Made by a program: the position numbers and the translations under genes. A stretch of DNA of 64,000 bases from the NCBI RefSeq assembly GCF_949987535.1, contig NC_080074.1:26991268-27055267 (forward strand). The letters are read 5' to 3'. The notes under the pieces are model-generated. The model had not been told where the DNA came from. It saw only the letters and a list, made by a program, of their open reading frames with translations, and made no database searches. The DNA comes from Balaenoptera acutorostrata. Its lineage: Eukaryota; Chordata; Mammalia; Artiodactyla; Balaenopteridae. How positions within the stretch are numbered: the first letter of the stretch is position 1; each line of letters starts with the position of its first letter. This document shows, one piece after another, positions 45,101-54,100 of the stretch.

Positions 45101-48100
45101 CTATGATTTCACTGTTTGGAGAAGAGAAGGGGGGTGGTGATTAGGAACGTCCAGGAGGGAGCTTCTGTGGTGCCCACAGTGCTCTATTTCTTGATCTGAG
45201 TGGAAGTTATAAGATAGGCTGACTTTATGATAATTCATCCAGTAGTACACTTACTTACAATTTGTTTTCTTTTCTGCAGGTATTTCTTATTTTTTAAAAG
45301 AAGCTTGTAAAAATCATAAAATTGCATATACTTTTAAATAAAAACTTTAAAATTGAAACATGACTTACAGGAAAGTGCTAATATTAAGTGTACAGCTCAA
45401 GAATGTTCACTTAAGCACATACGGTGTAACCACCACCCACATCAAGATATAAAATTATATTTCAGGGTCCCAAGAAGTACCCCTATTAGGCTTCTCAACC
45501 AATAACCACCCCATCTTCATCCAGGGGTAATCACTTTTCTGACTTCCATTGCCATTGATTAGTTTTATCTGTTCTTGAACTTTATGTAAATGGAATCATT
45601 CAGCATAGGGTCCATATAAGGCCTACAATGTTTATCTGTGTTGTTGCAGCTACCAGTAGTTCATCCTTTTAAAATTACTATTATTCTATTGAATGAATAC
45701 ACTACAAAAAATTGCCATACACTACAAAAAGGAAAGAAGTATTGACACATGCTACAACATGAATGGACCTCAAAAGCATTGCTAAGTGAAAGAAACCAGT
45801 CACAAAAGATCCAATATTGTACAATCCCATTTATATAATTTGTCCAGAATAGGCAAATTTATACAAACAGAAGATAGATTACTAGTTGCCTAAAACAGGA
45901 GTTGGAAGAATGAGGAATGACTCTTAATGAGTTCAAGGTTTCTATCTGAGGTGATGAAAATGTTCTAAAATTAGACTGTGGTGATGATCGCACAACTCTG
46001 CAAATGTTCCAAGAACCATTGAATTGTACACTTTGAAAAGGTGACCTTTATGGTATATAAATTATATCTCAACACAGCTGTTAAAAAACTGCCACAGATT
46101 TTAAATGTACACATTTGACAAATAAATGCTTTTACCACACTGACACACAATTTCAACACCAATGTATAGCCTCTTTTGGAGATAAGGTCAAGAGTTCTCA
46201 TCTGAGGCTTTTTGGGACCGTGGAAGCCAGGGCCCAATGGCCTTTGTGCACCCCTTCCCCACACCCAACCAGGGGAAGAAGGCCTCTTCAGGCCAAGGGG
46301 GACTAGATGCTGAGAGACAAGAGAGCAGGCCTTGCTTCCTGGGAGGAGGAAATTGTTTTGAGGGGCTGGCCCACAAAAATGTAAGACAAAGGGGCCATAA
46401 GAAGAGGCAGGTCAGGGCTACACAAATCTTCACCTTCACTCTGGGATGTGGCTGAAAGATTAACCCTGTCATTTCTGAACATTCATCAGCTAAGTGATTT
46501 TTCCCTGCACTTCAAAGCGTGAAGGCTGTTCTGAATTCTAATATTAATTTGGACCTGGCCTCCCTCCATTTGGAAAAAAGTAGAAACTTAGAATTTCTCT
46601 TCTGGCCTGCAGCACATTGGTTATCAGAATGTACAAACCTGCTCAGCAAACACCAAAGGATTCAAGCCTAATCTCTTGCAGGTTGTCCCCACAGAGGAAG
46701 GAACACGCGCAACAGCCAGCCCTAGAGGGCGCCCCTGAGCACAGGGTCCAGCCAGCCACTAAGTGCGGGCCAGAGGCCTCCAACTCCTGGTGTTCAGGAC
46801 ATTTTGTAGGGAGGGGGCTCTGGGCAGGGGCTGGCAGGGGCCCTCTGGCCTCTGCAAAGTGTCTCGAGCACGGATTCTAAACTCTTATTGAGCTCCTGGT
46901 CTCTGCCATTATTACCAAACATCCTCTCCTCTCCCCTTGAGCCATTCACTGAGCGACCGTGTTGGCTGATTTTCCAATTCTCCTCCATATTTGATGCAAT
47001 TAAAGTAAACGCTCTGTGCAGGCACCCCCTTAGCAATACTCAGACGCCGAGTTTATGAGAATGTTTGAACATAGTTTCAGAATTCCTCCCCATGAAGAGC
47101 TGGATATGCTCTGTTTCTAAGCCAATAAATACCTTTTTAAAAAATGAAGCTGGTGATTCATTCTGGGTAATTGTCAAAGAATGAATCCCAAATGGATCCT
47201 GATGAGTGTTGAGCCAATACTCTGCTACTGTCAGATGCTTTGTTTCGCCAAAAGCGAGCACCCTTGCTCTACGGTCACAAACACCAAGGATGGGCCTTCC
47301 GATGAGAAGCACAGCCAAAAGTTCAAACGTCTTTTCAAGAGCTGGCAATGACTCGCTGCTGGCACAGTGCTCAGGCATTAAGACAGCGCAGACGCAGCTT
47401 GTACCGGGGAAATTTTACTCTGAAATTATCTCCTGAGAGCAAGTGTAAAAGCATTTTATCAGTGGATGAGTTGTGTGTGTGTGTTTGAGCATGTATGTGT
47501 GCAAGTGTATTTCTAACCTTCACAGCTGCTCTAGGGCTGGAACATTTTTCCCCCACGTGACACTTTAACATTGTTGTAAAGACAGAAAACTAGTTTATTT
47601 ACAGATGTTTGTGGGGGGAAAGGTTTCCATTTTCTGTTTCGCACAAAAGTCAGCTGCTGCTCAGTTAAGGACAGAAATGCCTTTTTGAAAAGTGCCACAG
47701 AATCCAAAGTGTTAAAACTATGATGCTGTTTGTTCCATTTGAGGAGCTCCAAATGCTTTCCTAAGAGTGGATCATTAATCCTCCCGTACTCCTGTGAGGC
47801 AGGGAGCGTCCTCTTGGCCCCTACTTTAAGAATGAAAACCAAATTAAATCAACGAAAGATTAATGTCACTAGATGGATCTGTGGCAGGAATGTTTCTCCA
47901 GCCCAGAGCAGAACTGGTACACAAGGCAATTTCAAATTAAATTCCTTCCAGTCTCATGGTGCTCCAAGATTCAAAACGACAACGAGGCCATACCCCTCCA
48001 ATGATGGCTGGCCCGTGTTGGAAAGAGGTGGAGAGGACTGCAGACTTTTCCACCATCAGAATTAGGAGTTGTGACCACAAAGGGAGAAATGGACCCATGT

Positions 48101-51100
48101 CATCAATTTAAAGTTGCTCCTGAAATAAACAGAAGCTACGGACTTCCCTGGGGGCACACTGGTTAAGAATCAGCCTGCCAATGCAGGGGACACGGGTTCA
48201 ATCCCTGGTCCGGGAAGATCCCACATGCTGCGGAGCAACTAAGCCCGTGCGCCACAACTACTGAGCCTGCGCTCTAGAGCCCGCGAGCCACAACAACTGA
48301 GCCTGCGTGCCACAACTACTGAAGCCCGTGCACCTAGAGCCCGTGCTCCACAACAAGAGAAGCCACCGCAGCGAGAAGCCTGCGCACCACAACGAAGAGT
48401 AGCCCCTGCTCACCGCAACTAGAGGAAGCCTGTGCGCAGCAACAAAGTCCCAGTGCAGCCAAAAATAAAAATTAATTAATTAATTAATTAAAAACAAACA
48501 AGCAGAAGCTACATATCCTCCAAACTATTTGCAAGTAAAGGCGGGATTTCTCTGTGGTAAAATACTATCTTTATGCCACAAGTTGAAGATTATGCCATAA
48601 AAACAGATCTTCTAAAAATATAAGGTTGAACTTAAACTTAACCTGATGAAACTGCCATTTTTGTAAGTAAAAAATGGTCAAATATTGGCAATTTCAAATG
48701 ATTGAGCCCAAGAGGAAAGCTGGAACTTCAGCCTAAGAAATTCATGGAAAATTATGAATAGGGTCTGAAATACCATGATACTTTTTCCTTAAGTCTAAAA
48801 ACACAATAGTCAATACAAAGCACCATGTAGAAACCCTTACTGGTATCTCTCATTCCTAAAATGGTATTTTGTGAAAACAGAATCCTATTCAACTAGCGTT
48901 GTCCCAGCAACCACTCATCAACACTGCTCTCCCCGCCTTCCCCTTAGCTCTTCTCACTGACACCCCAAGGCTGGAGGCAGATGAAAAAGGAATCTATTTT
49001 CTTCCTTAGGGCCAGAGGGATAACCTTGCTCAGGGATAACCCTCCTTCAGGAAAGGAGGCTCGGTGCTCATCGGACTGTCTGGAAGGGGCCCATCAGAAC
49101 ATTCTCAACAGACACACCAAATCACCCAAGATGTTCCTGACACCCAGGACAGAGCTCTGAAGGATCCCTGAAACTAGTGAAAATGACAGTACAGCTCCTG
49201 CTTCTCTCTTGTGTGCCTGGAATTAGCCTTGGGCCAGAAGCAAACCCCCTTTGAGGACTGTTGGAACCCTGAGCTAGTCGCAGGGAGGGAGCTTGGCCTC
49301 CACCAGCGTGCGGGCGATTGGGAACCTAAGCTCCCCAGGCTTTTTTTGGGCTGGAGATGTCAGCTCTTGGATGCCTGAAAGAGGCCTCCCTTCTGAAAGA
49401 AGGTAACTACTGTCGCCTTCAAGGAATATTGGCCTTAAAAGGATGTCAAAGTAGGATTAGAAGGAAGCATTTTGATAAACTCACAGACGTGAGATTCATC
49501 ATAAGATCTGAAGAGAGGTTGCCCTTTTAATTTTGACATCAGAGAAGGTAACTACCAGAATTTCTCATAAGCTCTCCAGCCAGGCTGCTTCAGAGGCTAG
49601 GAGCACGAGCTGCAAGCCTGGCTCTGAGCAAGGTTATCCCCCTCTGGCCCTGAGCAGGGCCACGGTCTCTGTGCAATTCCTTTTTCATCTGCCTCCAGCC
49701 TTGGGCCGTCACTGAGGAGAGCATGGGAGCATGGCCAAGTTTCTTAGCCTCCCTGGGCCTCAGAATGGGAATAATGACAGTGTCTACCTCACTGGGCTGT
49801 AAAGAGGACTAAAGGACTTACTCTTTGTAAAAGCTCCTAGAACAGTGCCCAGTATACAGGAAGCACTCCATGTGTCTAGTAAATAAGAATCTGAAGTCAT
49901 TCATGCTGTAAGAGACCTTTAGAGACAGTTCAAGCCCCTTAGAGTCACAGATGAGACACCTGACCTGAAGGACCACTGACTTTACCCAAGCAGACCCTTT
50001 GGAACATTCCTATGAGCTTTAAATGTCATGTGAATGACAACTTTGGCGTTAGCAGTGACCACTTGGGTACCGGCGCGCTCCCGTTAGGAGGAACATTCTT
50101 TAATGACACGGTGGTTAAACGTATTTTCTACCCTCAAAACCTCACAGCTCAGAACAAGAGGCGTGATCTGTAGAGAGCATTTCCTGCCGGACACAACACC
50201 TGTCCTGCACACTTGATGCCACCCCACTGCTGCGTGTGGGTGCAATAACATGGTCCAGCAAGAGGGCACATGGCGGGGCAGGTGCAGAAAGCCTGGACTG
50301 GGAGAAACCACCCTGCTACAGTCACATCAGGCAAGCATCCCCACACCCTCTAGACACTCACACAGACACACACAACTGATCTCAGCTCCAGAGCACAGCA
50401 CAGTCCCCTTCACAGGGAACACAGAGGTGGCCAGTTACGGAAGCACTAGGGCGGAGTTCTTTATAGTGGAGAAAACGCCTCTGGCTTCACGTGTTTGTAA
50501 AGGCATCGGCTTTACCCTTTGTCTGCACAGGACAGAACGAGACTGGAGCAGAAACTTGTCCTCTTCCAGGCTCATCTGATGGAGAATGAGGGTAATAAAA
50601 GCACCTTCATCACAGGTTGTGTCAACATGAATCACGCTTATGCACACGACAAGTGCTGGGTACCAGCTGCCACTGTCATCACTGTGGAGAGCAATTGTGC
50701 CGACGCCCAGGGTTGGCAAGGATGCCATCCTGCTGGTGACAGGGCATTGCTGGCAATTTGGGACTCTGAAGGCAATCTGGTCCATGAGATGCTATATTTT
50801 TGCTGTGCCTTCAGATCCCCTCTAGAAACCTGTTCTTCAAATATACAGACAGTAAATCATTCAGAGGAGACCAGCTACACTCTATTTGCCCTAAGGACAG
50901 AACAAGGCAAGAAGAGAGAGGCTCACACTCCAGCAGAGGGGACTTTGTTTAGATAGTAGGAGGAACTGGCCGTCACTAGAGATTAACTTTAAAACCTAAC
51001 TAATTTGGGCTAATTGGAGGGAGGTGAGTCTTAATCACTTCAAAACTCTGAGTTAGACCCTATTTTTAACTGAAATATAGTTTTTCACTTTCAAGCACCT

Positions 51101-54100
51101 ACAGTGACTCAAACTAGAGCACTTTAGTAAATGAATAAGAGTGATAATTAGCATCCTGTCTCTTTGGAGGGAAATGTGTTTGAGGAGAAAATTTTTCTTT
51201 AATGAAAAAAGGGCAAAAGCGAGCTTCAGCTCAGCCCTGTCAAATTACTCCAAATTTTGATTGTGCAGGGGTGCTGCTAAATGGAGAACAGATTTAGGCG
51301 GCTGAGGGTGGTGCTGGATGCTTTTGTTCAAGCAGTCTTTGAAAACCAGGGCATTTGAGATGGTCCAGGCACAGAGAGCACGGGGCCGATGACCTCCCCA
51401 GTTTCCTTCAAGCTCTCTGCGCTTATTTGCCTTATGGCTTAGCTTTTTAAACATAAGGAGAATCCTTTAAGCCCTTGTGTCCTAGTCTTGTCATTTATTA
51501 CCACCATGTGGCAATGCTAGGGTATGAGGCCAATAAATCATTTGGACGGGAAGTGACTACAGGCCGGATTAATTTCATTATCATCCCTAAGCAGATAGGT
51601 GTCTAGTGCAGCCGATGTCTCCAGTGAAGACTGATGTCCTATCTCTCCTGACAGTCTTCCCCTTGCCTTGCAGACGGCGGTGATGGTTCTTCGTTTTCCC
51701 TGCTGGAGTGCCTTGGCCTGCCTTTTCCTATTAATGCCAGTGAGTGGCCACACCCCCTTCCTTTGGGGCCCACCCCATGCCACACAGTTGCCAGGGGATG
51801 CTGAGAAGCCTGACCAGGGTGGTCCAGCCCTCCCTGCACAGCTGAGCAAGGCCAGCACATTAGTCAAGATACGAAAGGAGGGCATTTGTGGCTGTGTTTC
51901 TGCCAGGCTTGCCAAGACAAGCTCGCTACCCAGATACAGGAAGAGGAGGAGACTGCAGCCGGGCTGCAACTCTGAACTTCAGACTGATGCCACAATAAGG
52001 CCCCCTCTCCTAGGCACTTCCACCTCTGACTCCTTCCATCCGTTATATTTCCTCTGGGGCACTGCTTCTCCAAATGTGGCCCGCTGATAGGAATACATAC
52101 TTTCAGAAAGTTCCCTGGGGATTTTTATAAACTCCAAAGGCTAAGCTCGACAGCTCTTGGCAAGATGATCCCAAGGTTGGAAAGTCTAAGCTGCAGAAGG
52201 GTGAGTACAGGAGCAAGTTGTTCATCTGCCACGTTCCCTGCTGGGTGCCCTCCAGCAAAGGCTGCAGGGCCAGCACCCACCCACGGGTCACCCAAAGCAA
52301 CTATTTCCAAACCGGCTCTGAGACCCATTCAGCCAAAGAGCCCAAGGCTGTGGTGCCCTCTGTTCCCGGCTGCTGTCCAGGAAGCTCTGCTCAAGGAAAC
52401 GTCTCAGCTTCTTTCTGGGTGAGGGGAAAGCCTGGCAGGCCCCAAACACCTTCTTGGTGCAGACACATCTCCCTGGGACTCACAGCCATGAAAGGCGGGG
52501 CGCCTACTCTCCAAGGGGCCTGGGAAGCCGCTCCCCTGTCTTCTCCGTCTCCGCAAGAACATCTGTGCATCCGCCCAGCCAGCCCCGTGCCTCCTTGACC
52601 CCTCCCCTGCCCGCAGTCTCCCTCCCAGCCACACAGCTCGTGGTGTCCACCTTCTGCCCATCTGCTTGGCTCTATCTCCAGGGCCACTGAGTCATTCCTG
52701 GTCAGCGTCGTTTCTCACCCGAAATTCTTCTAACGAGTCTCCCTAGTTCCAGCTTTGCACCTCTTATATCCATGTTCCATGCACAGCCACAGTCATTTTC
52801 TGAGACACAAATCTCCCCTGTTTAAGATCTTCCAATGGCTTTCCACTGTGCTGGGGATAAAATCCAGACTCCTGAAGAAGCTTCTGGGCCTGCACGGTCC
52901 CCTTCTCCCCTCCCTCCCCACTTCTCTGGCCTTCTTCCGTGAGAAACCACGGCATGTACTGGTTAAGCCATGGACCCTAGAGCCCAACAATCTGGGTCCC
53001 AATCTTGCCTCTGCCACGGACTAGCTATTAGTAAACCTCCCCGAGCCTCAGTGTACCCATCTATAAAGTGGGTTAGTAATAGTCCCTGTCTCGTAGGACC
53101 GCTATGGATAGAATGAGCTGAAATAAAGGGAAAGGCAGAGGCCAGCACCTGGCACAGCGTAGGGGCTCCGTAAACATTGGCTGTTATTGGCTCTCACTGC
53201 CACCCCTGTCCCTCTCAAGTTCTAGCCAGTCTAAAAGTCTTTCTGCAGAAGAAGAAGCATGTGCTCCCTTCCCTGCTGGGTATGCTGGCCTGGTTAAGTT
53301 CTCCTCACTCTTCAGGTCTCAGATGAGTCACTGCTTCCTGCAGGAAGCCTTCTCGGATGCTCCGAGTCACAGCACTATCACACCGTGTTGTAGTAACAGT
53401 GCTAGTATTAGTAAGGTGTTGCCTTACTCCTTGTCTCCTCTTCCCTTTCCACCCCTTCTCTCCAGGGCCATAGGCTCCGTGAGGTCAGAGACTTGGTCTT
53501 TGTTCCTCTCGCGTGCAGCCCCAACTCTTAGTGCAGAGTAGATATTCAACAAAGATTTGATAATGTTGCTGAATGACTCCCAGTCTGCCGGAGTGTTCCG
53601 AAACCTCCCCTGTGAACCCTCTCTCATTCTGGGCAGGCTTCTCTGGCACTCAGCTCTCTGACAGATCACGTACTCCCCTCACCCACCTCAACACTCACCC
53701 AGCATGTGGGTCAGAGGCCAAGGAGGCATCGCTGAATATTTCAAACAAACAGGAAATGTAGATCTTCTTCAGAAACAAAGAACCCTACACAAAGGTCACC
53801 AGGTCAATTATGAACAGCAGTGCAACTTAGAACCTTTAGAGGCTCTGTTCAGTGTCAAGCTGAACAGTACCTCTTCCACTGAACAGGCCAGGGAATCTGG
53901 TAAGGGTGAAGTTTCCGACCTAAACCGCAGGATGGAGAGTGCCTGGGTTACGTGAAAATCGCAGCTCTGGGAGAGGGGGTACCGGGAGATGAGCAGACCA
54001 CGAGCAACTAAGGAAAACTTCTGACCCAGAAATAAGCAACCTGCGAATGATTCCAGAAAATGGGTGAGAGTCTTGTAATAACAATTTATGTGGTCCTGGA

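Noticed and set aside
47040..47378. A 112-codon - strand exon of PLXNC1
   Set aside because: The composition looks protein-like, but it does not match any plexin segment, and the flanking exons (54166-54269 and 44339-44393) join perfectly without it.
48130..48520. CRISPR-like repeats (recurring CCACAACTACTGA blocks)
   Set aside because: They are internal repeats of one SINE, with no regular spacers, in a mammalian intron.
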